Shown: positions 36,286-46,681 of the stretch, one piece after another
How the letters are laid out: each line of letters begins with the position of its first letter
How positions within the stretch are numbered: position 1 is the stretch's first letter
Origin: Aquila chrysaetos chrysaetos
Taxonomy: Eukaryota; Chordata; Aves; Accipitriformes; Accipitridae
Length of the DNA: 64,000 nt
Direction: 5' to 3'
NCBI RefSeq assembly: GCF_900496995.4
Contig: NC_044011.1
Span: 18,880,041 to 18,944,040, forward strand
Translations under genes and position numbers: made by a program
The notes under the pieces: generated by a model
What the model was told of the DNA's origin: nothing
Database searches by the model: none
What the model saw: only the letters and a program-made list of their open reading frames with translations

Positions 36286-39200
36286 CTATCTATCTCTTAC
36301 ATATGTGAAACCTTGAATGGCACAGTTTCAGGTATTACTGAGATTTTAATGTACTGTATGACAGGTTTGTTAAGACTGTGACAAAACTGGTTGAAACACT
36401 TCAGACTTTTATTATACACATTTTCAAACAGTAAATACATTCAGATGTTTATTCTAAAACATATTATTTCTTTACTTTCCAGCTGAAGTTTTGATGAAAT
36501 TCTTCACGAGAATTTTTGAGAACAATATTTCTTAGGAACAAGTAAGTCCAATACAGAAGTGTGATAAGCTTTAAAGACATATATTATCTGTTAATTTCAG
36601 TGAATTACAATTTTAGATGTTTTGATTATCTGCTGTAAAGTACATGAGCAGAATTTACATTGCTGATTCCAAAGTGGAAGGCTCTGATGAACCTCAAAAC
36701 TGAAAGTTTTCCAGTTACCCGGTTCCACAGATTTTAATGAAAGCAATTGGTCGTGTTAAAATATTTATTTATGATCCACTATTACAACAGTTGAAAGAAC
36801 ACTGACATCTGTTTCAACTTTTTTGATAGCAAGAATGATGCATTGCTATGCATGAATAACTCAGTGGCATGAGACATAGGTAACCAAAAGACATTCTCTA
36901 GGTGTGTCAAACAAGTCATGACAACAACTGTGTAAAGTTTCCTTTGAGCTTGTTCAACTGAATGATTAACTGAAGAAAGTGCACTATCAAAGGTAACTAC
37001 TATCTGGCAGTAAAGGAAGTTGTTCACTCATTTGTTAAAAAGCCTAACTAATATCTAAACTGCAAATACAGTGTATGTCAGTATTGCCAACACATCCATG
37101 TGTGGTACTGATTATCCCTAAATCTAATCTTTTCTTACAGTTATAGAGATAATTCTTGATATTTATCCCATTTCTGGCAAAAGTGACGATGTAGGGGTAA
37201 CACTTGTACTTGCTTTCAGACAGAGGATTTATTTTTGTCTCAAATTACTCTGCTTACACATGAATTAGACAGAACTAGCCTGGATTGCATTTGCTCCTGT
37301 CCATCTTTGTGACCTTCCAATTGCTGAGTTTACAAACTTTCATAAATCAAAGACTAATTTCTAATTTAGATCAGTACTGTGAAGGCCTGGAAAGTTCAGG
37401 AATGGGAAAGAACTTAAGAAAGTCCAAGATGTATAGAAAGTGGCCGAGGTCCTTCAGTAGGTGGCACACTTCCCTCTGAATCAGTTGTGAAGGAAGGTAT
37501 TTGCAGGATGCTCAGGGCACTGGCCTGTGGGAAGATTCCCGAGATGTAAAACCAGGAGGCCAACCAATGTGGCTAGGAAGGTTCCCATGACATGTGCCAG
37601 AAGAGTAAAGGAGTTAGGATAACACAGCCGAATTCTAGGTAGCTGCAACTTAGTGTCACTTTTCTTATCCAAAGTGCCCTCTGCCATTTTGAGATGCCAA
37701 CATATTCTCCTTTACTCTGTTTACAGGTTGTCACTACTCACTACTAAGAGTGGTCTGCCCCTCTGTCTCTCTCCAGCCCACACATGAGATTCTCTACACA
37801 TGAAGCACTCGAAGTTTCTTTGAATTGGAAGATGATGCAAAATTGAAAGTTGCCTATTTGAGAAGAATGCTAAATGAAAGGCTATCAGGTCTAATGGGAA
37901 TATAAATAGATAAGCTTTTCGAAAATTAAGTCACTTAATTGTTCAGGTTATATATAACTCAGAAGTTGCTAAATCACACCATGTCTTTGGCAGGCTCTTA
38001 CTTCAGCTGTTCCTAGAAAAAGTGGGGCAAGGTGGGGGACAGAACCAAGTACCAATGTATACGAAATACATTGGAGCTATTACTTTTTATTTAAAGAGAA
38101 ATAACCAGTGCCTGATAACATGGCCTGTTTGTTAGCAAGGCAAAATATTTTTTCAAAATTCTTAAAAGTAAGGGTCTTTCAAAACCTTAATTGGGTTCTG
38201 ATATTTAAAAGGATGATCAAAGAGAATCTGGCTATAGCGCTTACAGGGCTCATTTATCTCACATGAGAAGTGCACATAATCACTTGTCTGCATTTCTGGT
38301 CAGCATTGGAGATTTTCCTATTCAGCTTGCTAATTAGCTGTGAAAAAATGGAAATGAGTAAAAATAATAAAATTTTATTTAAAAATCTTTTCCCAGAATT
38401 CACCGGCTTTAAAAAATGTTCCCATGAAAGGGCATAATTTCAGAAAATTCTGCCTTTTTCATTTTTCCCCCCTTCCAAGGTCAAGTGATGACATGTTATT
38501 ATCAAGCTGTTGATACACACAGCATGTTAGTTCTGCATCTGGAAATACTTTATGTGGAGAAAATCACTTTTTTTTTTTTTTTGAGGGAAAGCTCAATATA
38601 GCAGAAAAAATATTTTTTCTTCAGGAAATAGAGCCATTTGTTCATTACCAGGCAAATAGTGCTCCCCTTCCTTTGGGCCCTCTGCCAGAGTTATTTGCAC
38701 ATAGGCTTGTTCAAGCTAACCACCTTGGCTTCTTTCTTCTTCACACCATTTGATCCTGTATTAGCTTGAAGCTCTTGTGGATAAAAAAGTGCTTCACTGT
38801 GACATTTTTGTGTTCCGTGGAGGAGTCATGGGCACACTCCCTTATGAGTAAAGATTACCCTTGTTTACGTAGGAGAGTAGACAAACAAGACACAGCAGCC
38901 CAGATTCAAGGAACGCATAGGGAGAGGTGTTGGGAGGGTGAACTGGCAATGTCTTTTTCTCTTTTCTCATAAGACGGCACTCAAGCAAAATGAAAGCAAT
39001 GTGTACAAATGAGAAGGTGGACTGCTGTGGCTGGAAATAAATTTTATGGTATTAAATGATTCAATGATATATGAAACTCATAGCTGCTAGCTATCTCTGA
39101 GTAGAAGAGCTTGAGATGGTCGGTAGACGGTAGGTACCTCTCAAAATAAAAATCCCCTCAGCTACCCAAATTAATACTGCCCTACAAGCTGATTTGGTGG

Positions 39201-42200
39201 TGTGTTTGGCATCCAAAGGAAAGCAGGAGACAAATGCAGCTCTTTCAGGACTCACCAAGTCTTCTGATCTAGCTCGGTCCCCCTTCTCACCCTCCTTCTC
39301 AGCCCCAGAGCAGCTGGGGGAGCCCCTTCAGGCTCTCCAGGAGTCCCTGGGGAGGGAATGGTGGCAGGGACCCTCATCTTCGCCAGCCCTTCATCACCCC
39401 AGCATCCAGCTCAGGGCCCTTCTCTCATGAGGGGAGAAAGAGGAGGACAGAAGAGGGAGTATACCCCCCTTCCAGCATTGGAAAGCCAGCCCCGAGAATC
39501 TTAGAGTTTTACTAGTAAGTGCAAGGAGCACTGAATGTAACTAGGGAATTAGAAAAGGCAGTGGCGGGGGCGGAAGGGACAAGGGCAGCAAGAGACATTG
39601 CAGTCCAGGCAGTCAGAAAAAGGAGTGAAGGAAAATAGAAGGAAGCTCCTACACAAATAAGCATGATGAGTTTTAAACAACATTGATAGGAAACTATTAG
39701 TATTTGTTTACTTATGAGGAAAGCCATTCCCAGTTTCCCATAGATTTTCTCACGTAATCAAACCTTAAGAAAGAGGATGCTAAACAGCAAAATAACACCA
39801 CTAATTTTGATTTGCACTCCTACCCTCTGAGACTTTCAGAAAATTGGATGTATTTGGTCCATTTTGCTTTACACTACTCACACTGAAATCAATAGATAGT
39901 ATCAATCCCTTTATATAAAGGATTCTTTTGGTGTGGCTGTATCTGTAACAACTCTGTGATGAAATAGTAAAGAGCTTGTGTGTACAGGTCTAGGGACCAA
40001 GTAATTTTTCCCCAAGAAAGAATGAATGAATTGCTTTAAAACTGTTAGCTCTGTTAGGAATGGTTATTTAACATTTCAACTCAACTGAACTATTATAGAA
40101 AAATTATGTAGTGCTTTCTATTATCTACTTTGGGAGCAGCACGGTTTACAAAACTGATGGATTCTGTGTGTTCTGAGATCAAACCAAGTTTTCAGAACAA
40201 TTTATAGTGTTTAATAAACTGTGAACATCATTACTGAATATTATCATTCTGTATTGCACTTGCTACTAGCGGCAGCTGTGATGGCCAAGGTGCTTTCCAA
40301 GCAGCAAGAATGACTTATTTTCTGATGATTCTGCAAAATCTGTACTTAAATAACAGTTGTAAATCTCACACCTGAAAGCTCCCTTAGTTCTCTTCTCAGT
40401 TTAGTTTGAGTGATAGTTTTATTAAATGCTGGATGTAAATATAAAAAAAAAATCTGGAGGGAAATGATAGGATGGTATGATGCAAGGATATCATTATCAA
40501 GTTACGCTGTTGTTACAAGTAGGCGAGAGAAAGTGATTCAGATGTCTGCTGCCTCTCTGTGGAGTTACTAGTGGGAGTTCATGAGGAAAACTACCCATGC
40601 ATCCCAGTTGTGGTCCCTCTGAGGGACAGTGATCCTGCCTCATGCTCCCCGTGGGAGGGGGAAAGGGGCATCGTTCGGGAGTGAAGGTAAATTCGCACTT
40701 GGTTACACCCGTTCCCCTATGATGGTGCACAAAGGGGGAGTGGGCTGAAGGAACCGTGCAAAGACCTCCCTGCCTCTTTTGGTGGTGGTGAGGGGTGTCT
40801 TCTCCAAGCTAAGGACTCTCGAAGCTGCAAGTTGTGCAGCCTGTCAAAACCTGCCCCGGGGCTTGAGCCAAACAATTTATGTACAACAGTCGAGGTCTCT
40901 GAGCACATGTGTAGCTTCAGTCTCCTCTCTGGGAACACTCAGGTGCCCAAGACTTGTAACTCCAGCGTATACCTGGTGGAGCCACAGGGAAGGAAATGGC
41001 TGTGGCTCAGAAGCTGCAATACTAAGGGAAAGAGAATGTGAGAAAGGACACAAAGTAAAACTTGTTGAGATAACCAACATAATTGGAAAAAGACCCTTTA
41101 TTTTGAAAAGCATTACGGAGAAACCATTTTTTTACTTTGCTTTGAGAATAATTGTCAAAACCCACTTTCTTTAAAATTATTTTGAACATTGAACCTTGTT
41201 GCAGTAGGTTCTGTGGGCTGGTCACTGTGACAATAAAAATGAACTTGTGAAGTCTTGTGAGAGGCAGGAGAGAAGCAGACAATGCTGGGCATACAGCACA
41301 CCATCAAATGTGTTGGTCCAGAGTCCGCAGCTTCCCGGAGGGGAAGAAGATACTGGCAGCCATCATTTGGGGGCAGAGGTAAACGCAGTCGCTGTGGAAA
41401 GCGGCAGGATGGGAAAACCTCAATTTAAAACAACTCCTAAGTGCTCCTGTCTCCCATTGACTTATTCTGATGTGACATCAAATAAAGATCACAAGCCCAA
41501 GGTCAGTATGTTTACTCAGACAGAATAATTCCAGTCAAACAATACTTGGTGTCAGGAACGACAAATATTGCTTACACTGAAACCCAGGAAAACAAAGACA
41601 GACATGCTCACAGGCTTAACAAAGAGCAAGCAACTCTCTGTTGCTTGTGGTTCAGTCCTTTTAGTGTTGAATATGCTGGCAGGAGTGAGCCTTTTATGTA
41701 ACAGAGGTCATCAGTTATCATAAAATTATGATCGCGCAAGATGCTCGTACCCGTATCACTTGAGGAAATCCCGAGATTCTCCTGCACCTCCTGGACTGAG
41801 CACAAGGAAGCCCCGTGAACCTGACTCAGAGGCCACCAAGGTCAACAGGGGCCAAGGACAGTGTTAGGATGACAGGATAGTTATTAATAGAGTCTGTGCC
41901 CCTGTAATGCCAAACCCAAGCACTCAATTGTTATTCGTCCCTAAAAGCTGCAGGAGTGACTTAAAATTCTTAACTACTAAAATTAGGAAATAATGGTTTT
42001 ATTTGCCCTGGCACCTGCCGTAAGAACCACTGCTCTCAGGATTTATGCGTACACTCTTTCCTTTTCATCCACGAGGCTGAGATTTTTTTCCTGATGCGAA
42101 TCAAGGCGATAATCTCAGGTGCTAGCCTGACTTCCCACGTCAGGGTGACAGCACTGTGACTTGGCATCACTTCGAATCACCTTACGGTAGCCTTCAAATG

Positions 42201-42240
42201 CGGTTGAATGGCTTCCCCAAGAGAAAGTTATGTTGCTCTG
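36286..42240. other. Intergenic DNA upstream of the HIVEP2 island
   Basis: Mostly AT-rich with no recognised exon. A T-run lies at 38568-38582. GC content rises locally at about 39250-39480 and 40560-40980 without forming a CpG island. Open frames there are short and match nothing known. Confidence 0.5.
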
Positions 42241-42690
42241 AAAATTAAAAACCCGGCCCGCCCCTGTCCCACAGCGAAGCCGAGCTGGGGGAGCCGAGAA
42301 GGGACCCCCGCGCCGCCGAAGCGGCCGGGCCGGGGAACAAGCCGCCCGGACTTCTCTCCCCGAGCAGCCGTGGCAGACGTAAGGAAGACCAATGCTGTTC
42401 CCCGTAACCCCGCCCGGGTTTCGCTAACTCAAAGCCGTCGTCAGCCCCAGGACGCAGGGCGGGTGTCGGTGCGAGACCCGGGCCGGGTCCTGGTTCAGCG
42501 ACGGCTCCGACAGCCGGCGGCCGGCTCGCAGCCGCGGGACAGGGGTGGGACGCTCCCGGGAAGCGCAAGCACCGGCTCGCCCCGCCGAGAGGGTATTCCC
42601 CCTGCGGCGCCCCTGCCCCCGGGGCGGGCCGGCTCCGGGGCCGGCGGGGGGGCCGGCGGCTGCGGCGGGAGACCGGCTCCGCCGCCGGCC

Positions 42691-42715
42691 CCGGCCCGGC
42701 CCGGCCCGGCCCGGC
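42691..42715. repeat. HIVEP2: (CCGGC)n short tandem repeat
   Basis: Five units of period 5, followed directly by the GC box CCCCGCCCC at 42715-42723. It lies in the upstream part of the island. Confidence 0.85.
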
Positions 42716-42753
42716 CCCGCCCCGCCGCCGGGCGTCGCGGGCGCTGATTGGCT
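42715..42753 (+). promoter_or_regulatory. HIVEP2: GC box plus perfect NF-Y (CCAAT) site of a possible upstream promoter
   Basis: CCCCGCCCC at 42715-42723 is an Sp-family GC box. CTGATTGGCT at 42744-42753 is, reversed, AGCCAATCAG, a full match to the NF-Y consensus RRCCAATSRS. NF-Y sites usually lie 60-100 bp upstream of a start site, which would place one near 42810-42850. A donor-like GAGTG|GTGAGC follows at 43073, so an alternative leader exon of roughly 42830-43072 is possible. Confidence 0.5.
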
Positions 42754-43537
42754 GCGGGCAGCCCCGTGAGCGGCGGCGGCGGCGGCGGGGGGAAGTGGGG
42801 GCGCGAGCCCCGCGGGGCCGTTAGCCGGCGTGAGGTGCCGTCCGTCCGTCCGTCCTCTCGGTGGCACGGGCCGCCCCGAGGAAGGCGCTTCGCCGCGGCG
42901 CTGGCGGCGGGAGGCTGTTAAAATAAATGCGTGTGTCTGCGGCAGAGCCCGGGGCGGCTGGATCGCCCTCGGCGTGCCTGCCGCGGGCGGGCTCCTTGCC
43001 CTCCGGGGCGGCGGCGAGCCCCGCCGTGCCGGTGTGCTGCGCGGCCCCTTTTAAAGGGCCGCGTACTGAGTGGTGAGCGAGGGCCGGGGCGGCTGCCCGC
43101 CCTGCGGGCAGAGCCGTGCCCGGTTCCGCAGGCGCCTGCCGAGGCCGGGCGGGTGGGCGCCGCCGGCAGGCAGGTTGTGAAGCCGGGGACGGCGGCCGGC
43201 ACGGGGAGCCCTGGCGTCGTATTGTTCTCCCTGACAGATAACGCGATCTTGACCAGGCAAGAGCGAGGGGGCGGAGGGGAGAAAAAGGAAGCGGAGGGGG
43301 GGGCGGGCAGGAGGATCCCGCGTCCTCGGAGGAAATCCTCAGGCCGGGAGGACGCGCGACTTGCGCCCGGCGAGTCGGGACTGGCTCTCCTGGGAGTTCC
43401 CTCGGCCGAGAGGGGGAGGGGGAGCGGCGATCTCCGCCGGCGGGGAGAGGCCGCGGCTTCGCCCTCCGAAGCCCTGCCTCCTCCCTCCCCTCCCCGGCTG
43501 CACGGCACGGCGCACCTCTCCCCTCGCCGCCGCCTCG

Positions 43538-43554
43538 CCCCCCCCCCCCCCCCC
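43538..43554. repeat. HIVEP2: C17 homopolymer run
   Basis: Seventeen consecutive C residues in the promoter island, about 120 bp upstream of the CRE. It may form an i-motif or G-quadruplex. Its length is prone to sequencing error. Confidence 0.9.
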
Positions 43555-43674
43555 ACAAGGCACACGCCGACACACACAGACACGCACACGCGGGCGGGCA
43601 GCGCCCATCACCCCGCGGCCGGGCGCTGCCGGTCGCGCCCCGCTCGCTCCCCGCCGGCGCGCGGGGGGACCCGG

Positions 43675-43682
43675 TGACGTCA
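43675..43682 (+). promoter_or_regulatory. HIVEP2: Perfect palindromic CRE (TGACGTCA)
   Basis: The full 8-bp CREB/ATF site, flanked by GG and CGG, lies about 340 bp upstream of the inferred start at 44015. A STAT-type TTCTGGGAA follows at 43735-43743. CREB control fits a neuronal, activity-regulated gene, but is inferred from the motif alone. Confidence 0.7.
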
Positions 43683-43984
43683 CGGTCGGCGCGCTCCCCG
43701 CGCTCGCTCCGCGCTCGCCGCCCTGTAACTTGTGTTCTGGGAAGTGGTGCCAGGAATAGCCCGGCAGATCCGCCTGCAGCCCGGAGCGCTCCCTCCCGCC
43801 TCGGCCAGGGCGGGCTGCGGCTCCCGGGCCTCCGCCTCTCTCTCCCCCGTGCAACACCAGCCCCTCCGGCACTGTCAGGGTGACGGTGATGATCCTTTCC
43901 AAAAAGAGGGAGAGAAATGACCTGCCTTAAGATAAATGCGTGAAGCGGGCGCCCCTTGGCCGCTGGAATATCTCTATCTGTCTT

Positions 43985-44019
43985 TATATATAAAGAAGCA
44001 CCGCGAGCCACCTCACTCC
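43985..44019 (+). promoter_or_regulatory. HIVEP2: TATA box plus initiator core promoter
   Basis: TATATATAAAG at 43985-43995 is a strong TATA box. TCACTCC at 44013-44019 matches the initiator YYANWYY at every position. The initiator A (44015) is exactly 30 bp from the first T of the TATA box, the canonical spacing. This sets the transcription start at 44015 on the plus strand. A focused TATA/Inr promoter inside a large CpG island is a minority architecture. Confidence 0.7.
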
Positions 44020-44129
44020 AGGCAAGCCCTTAGCAAAGGAGCAACAAGAGCGCCCGGCGGGATCAGCAACAACAACAACAACAAGGGCACCGGGAGGGCT
44101 TCCCTCCTTCCTCCTCGGTGACTTCCCAG
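44015..44129 (+). other. HIVEP2: Inferred HIVEP2 non-coding first exon (5' UTR)
   Basis: It runs from the initiator A at 44015 to a consensus donor, CCCAG|GTGAGC, with GT at 44130-44131; length 115 nt. It contains no ATG, so it carries no upstream open reading frame. It holds six consecutive CAA triplets at 44067-44084. CAA repeats are known as poorly structured leader sequence, and this one contrasts with the GC-rich surroundings. A second, later donor, GACCG|GTAAGT, with GT at 44530, could define a longer or alternative leader exon. The gene identity rests on synteny. Confidence 0.6.
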
Positions 44130-44702
44130 GTGAGCAGCAGCGGTTGCTGCGGGCAGCCCCCTCCGCCTCCTCCTCCTCCCTCCTCTCCCTGCCCGCCGCC
44201 TGCCCGCCGCTCGTCCCCTGTCACCGGCACCAGCTGACAGCCGCGCCGAGCCGCCGGCGGGGGGCGGCTGCTGGCGGCGGGGCTCGGGTGCGGGGCGCCG
44301 CGGGGCTGGGCTGCGGGCCGCGGCAGTGAGGGCGCTTTGCCGAGCCGAGCCGGGGCGGGGGGGGGCGGTGGTGGTGGTGGGTGTCTGACGCCGGCGCAAC
44401 CGGCGGCGCGGCCGCCGCCGGGCTCCCCCCGGCCCCGGGGCTGCAGGGGTAAATGGAGGGCAGGCGGCGGGAGGCGCGGGGGAGGGCGCCGGCGGGGGAA
44501 GCCGGTGGGGCTGTAAAACCGCCGGACCGGTAAGTCACCTCTGCGGCGGCGGCTGTGGGCGCTGGCAGTCACCGGCACCGTCCCCGGGGCACCGGGGCCG
44601 GCGGCCCTTCCCCCGGCCCGGCCCGGCGCCCCGCTGAGCCGGCGCAGGAGGAGGACGGGGCCGGGGACAGGCCTTTGTCGGTGACACGCCGTTAGGAAAT
44701 GT

Positions 44703-44713
44703 GGGGAATACCC
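44703..44713 (+). promoter_or_regulatory. HIVEP2: kappa-B-like site (GGGGAATACCC)
   Basis: A near-palindromic GGG...CCC site with one departure from the NF-kappa-B consensus. HIVEP-family zinc fingers are themselves known to bind kappa-B-type sequences, so feedback on the gene's own promoter is conceivable. This is inference from one motif. Confidence 0.3.
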
Positions 44714-44749
44714 AGCTTGTAAGTGTATGCAGATGAGGAGCAGGCTGCC

Positions 44750-44757
44750 TTGCGTAA
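44750..44757 (+). promoter_or_regulatory. HIVEP2: C/EBP-PAR bZIP-like site (TTGCGTAA)
   Basis: TTGCGTAA resembles C/EBP and PAR-bZIP sites. It lies about 550 bp before the two TTATGTAA sites at 45298 and 45334. Confidence 0.35.
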
Positions 44758-44864
44758 TCCCCTCCTGTGGCGTGGAATGGGCACGGTCACCGCCGGGGAG
44801 AGGCGCCCGCGGGGGGGCCGCCCCGACGGGGCTCTCTCACCGCGGCCTCCGGCGCCCTGCGGGC

Positions 44865-45009
44865 GGGGGGGGGGGGGGGGGGCGCCCGGCGGGGGGGGGG
44901 GGCGCCCGGGGCCACCCGGCGCGGCGGCGGGCAGGGCGCCGGGAGTAGCGTGGCGGGGGTGGCTCCGGCTGCCAGCACGTCCCCGCGGGGGGGGGGGGGG
45001 CTCCGGGGG
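44865..45009. repeat. HIVEP2: Cluster of long G-runs (G18, G12, G14, G9)
   Basis: Runs at 44865-44882 (18 G), 44891-44902 (12 G), 44987-45000 (14 G) and about 45005-45013 (9 G) lie on the non-template strand just after the inferred exon 1. They can form G-quadruplexes and R-loops. Exact lengths should be treated as uncertain. Confidence 0.85.
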
Positions 45010-45297
45010 GGGGAGGGTCGGCGGGCACAGGGGGTGTGCGTGTGTGCGGGGAGACCCGCCGTGCCGGGGGCGCGCGTGTGCGTGCGCTGCGCCGCGGTGA
45101 CTGTTCCCCGAAGTGGGTGGGACGTTGGCCCGTTCCGGGAATGTTCCATGACGTGTAAACGCCACAGGAAGGGGGTTAACGAGGGGCTCGGCCGGGGCCG
45201 CCGCCGGGGCCCTCCCTGCCTGCCTCCCCCCGCACGCCGGCGGGGCTGCCGCGGGGGCGGGGGCCGGCGGCGCGGGGGCTGCCGGGGGCACGGTCCC

Positions 45298-45341
45298 TTA
45301 TGTAACGCGGGGTACGTGTGCGGCCGGCGGTGATTATGTAA
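45298..45341 (+). promoter_or_regulatory. HIVEP2: Pair of D-box sites (TTATGTAA x2, 36 bp apart)
   Basis: TTATGTAA at 45298-45305 and again at 45334-45341 both match the core TTAYGTAA bound by DBP/TEF/HLF and NFIL3. The GC-rich sequence around them makes the two AT-containing octamers stand out. A TGACGTG half-CRE is at 45149-45155. Confidence 0.5.
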
Positions 45342-46198
45342 GCGGCACGTCCGCGCCTGTCGCATAGGATACCTCACGCCGGCACCGCGCCGCGCGGCGG
45401 GCAGGGACGCCGCGGGCCGCCTCCTGCCTGGCCGCGTCCCGCCTGGCCGCGTCCCCGCCGTTGGGGGCGAGCGGCGCGGGGAGGGGAAAGCCCGGTTTAG
45501 CGCGGGCGATGCTCCGCAGCCCGCTCCGACCTCCCTGCCGGAGGCGGGCGGCGCGGCCTTCCCCTCTGTGAGGTGGGGGGGAAGGGGTGATGTCTCTGCT
45601 CCAGGTGTCGCCCCGCAGAGCTCCGACCCGCGGGCGGGGAAGCCGGCGGGAGGCCGCGCCGCCTCAGCCCGCCTGGCCCGGGGTCTCGGCCGGCCGCCGG
45701 CCAACGCGCCTTGTCTCTGCGGGCAGGCGGCCGGGGCTCGCCCCAGGGCAACGATAAAAGTCCTCGGAGCTTAATTTCCCAGAAAAGGAGTTCTCTGTTT
45801 TTCTTATTAGCTGGCAGTAATGGTCAGACGTTGTTTTGGGGTGTTGTGGGTTTAGTTTTTTTTACTTCATATGGTAATTGCAGAAATTAAACATTAAAAG
45901 TATTTTTTTATCACCGTAATTCTTAAATGCTCTTTTAAGTTAAACTAGTAGAAATACTAATGAGTTTCAGCAGAAATATTTAGCTGAATAATTTCCCTGC
46001 TTTCATTTTAAAAATAAGTAATTTTTAATATAAAACCTGTCTGGTTTTGTACATGGCTAACAAATTTAGAAAACATTTTATGCCTACTTAGTCAAGGGTG
46101 TTACTTTTTTTTTTTTTTCTTTTCCCCCTTCTAATGAATCTATACTGTGAATTGTTACGAAGCAAATGAAGCGGTCAGGGTGGCAAAAGCAAGCCATT

Positions 46199-46341
46199 AA
46201 TCGATAGGTCTGTGTTACTCAACTGCATGGAGCTGTGCATGCAGACGGTACCTTCTGTTCCGTGTTTGTGGAGCTCCTAGCACAAGGGGGCTCCGGTCAT
46301 CATTAGGACTTCTGGGGACACCGAGTAATTACAGTAATTAC
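46199..46341 (+). promoter_or_regulatory. HIVEP2: Homeobox/ONECUT/CTCF-like motif cluster, candidate intronic enhancer
   Basis: AATCGATA at 46199-46206 is an ONECUT/CUX-type site. GCACAAGGGGGCTCC at 46280-46294 partly matches the CTCF core (three departures). AGTAATTAC occurs twice back to back at 46324-46332 and 46333-46341, giving two GTAATTAC palindromes suited to paired homeodomains. The cluster lies about 2.2 kb after exon 1. Confidence 0.35.
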
Positions 46342-46656
46342 TAAATTAAAAGAACTGCTGGTCTAACAAGGTACAAATTCAGCGGGGCCCAATTTTTAAA
46401 TTCTGTTGTTATTGTGAATTACCGCTGACTACCAGAGGAATTTGATCCTCGGGTTATGAGGACATGGTGCAGAATCCTCAGTATTTTGATAGTGAAAATG
46501 ATACGCAGACATGCTAAAAAAGTGCATCTGTTTTTAAAGATAGAAGAGTCTCTGCCTGTTAGTTTGCAGCATGTGGACATATTTAGATAGATGCACTGTA
46601 ACCTGGGGTTTATATTTATTTACAGTTACATGTTAAATCTTTCCTTATCCTTCCAG

Positions 46657-46681
46657 TCAGGAGACACTTCTGAAACTCCAG
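46657..46681 (+). other. HIVEP2: Candidate 25-nt HIVEP2 leader micro-exon
   Basis: A pyrimidine tract ending CTTTCCTTATCCTTCCAG precedes 25 nt beginning TCAGGAGACA and ending CTCCAG, followed by the donor GTATGG. Both splice sites are good. The block would be an untranslated exon joined after exon 1. It contains no ATG. Confidence 0.3.

Larger units (their letters stand above)
42240..45770 (+). promoter_or_regulatory. HIVEP2: 3.5-kb CpG island, inferred HIVEP2 promoter region
   Basis: A long, very GC-rich and CpG-rich block with sharp edges, typical of a developmental or transcription-factor gene promoter in amniotes. HIVEP2 is assigned because AIG1 lies divergently about 30 kb to the left, as in human 6q24, and because the core promoter, leader exon and donor all point rightward. 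No HIVEP2 coding sequence is in the window, as the gene has several non-coding 5' exons. The island contains GC boxes, an NF-Y site, a CRE, a TATA/Inr core, D-box-like sites and G-runs, described individually. Open frames of up to about 400 codons on both strands are composition artefacts. Confidence 0.65.

Noticed and set aside
42821-44011. 396-codon open frame on the minus strand
   Set aside because: It lies wholly in the CpG island and is rich in Ala, Arg, Pro and Gly with no domain. It overlaps the CRE and TATA core on the other strand. GC-rich DNA has few stop codons.
44787-45704. 305-codon minus-strand and 188-codon plus-strand open frames
   Set aside because: Overlapping, low-complexity frames in the same island with homopolymer-driven Gly/Pro runs. 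No family resemblance.
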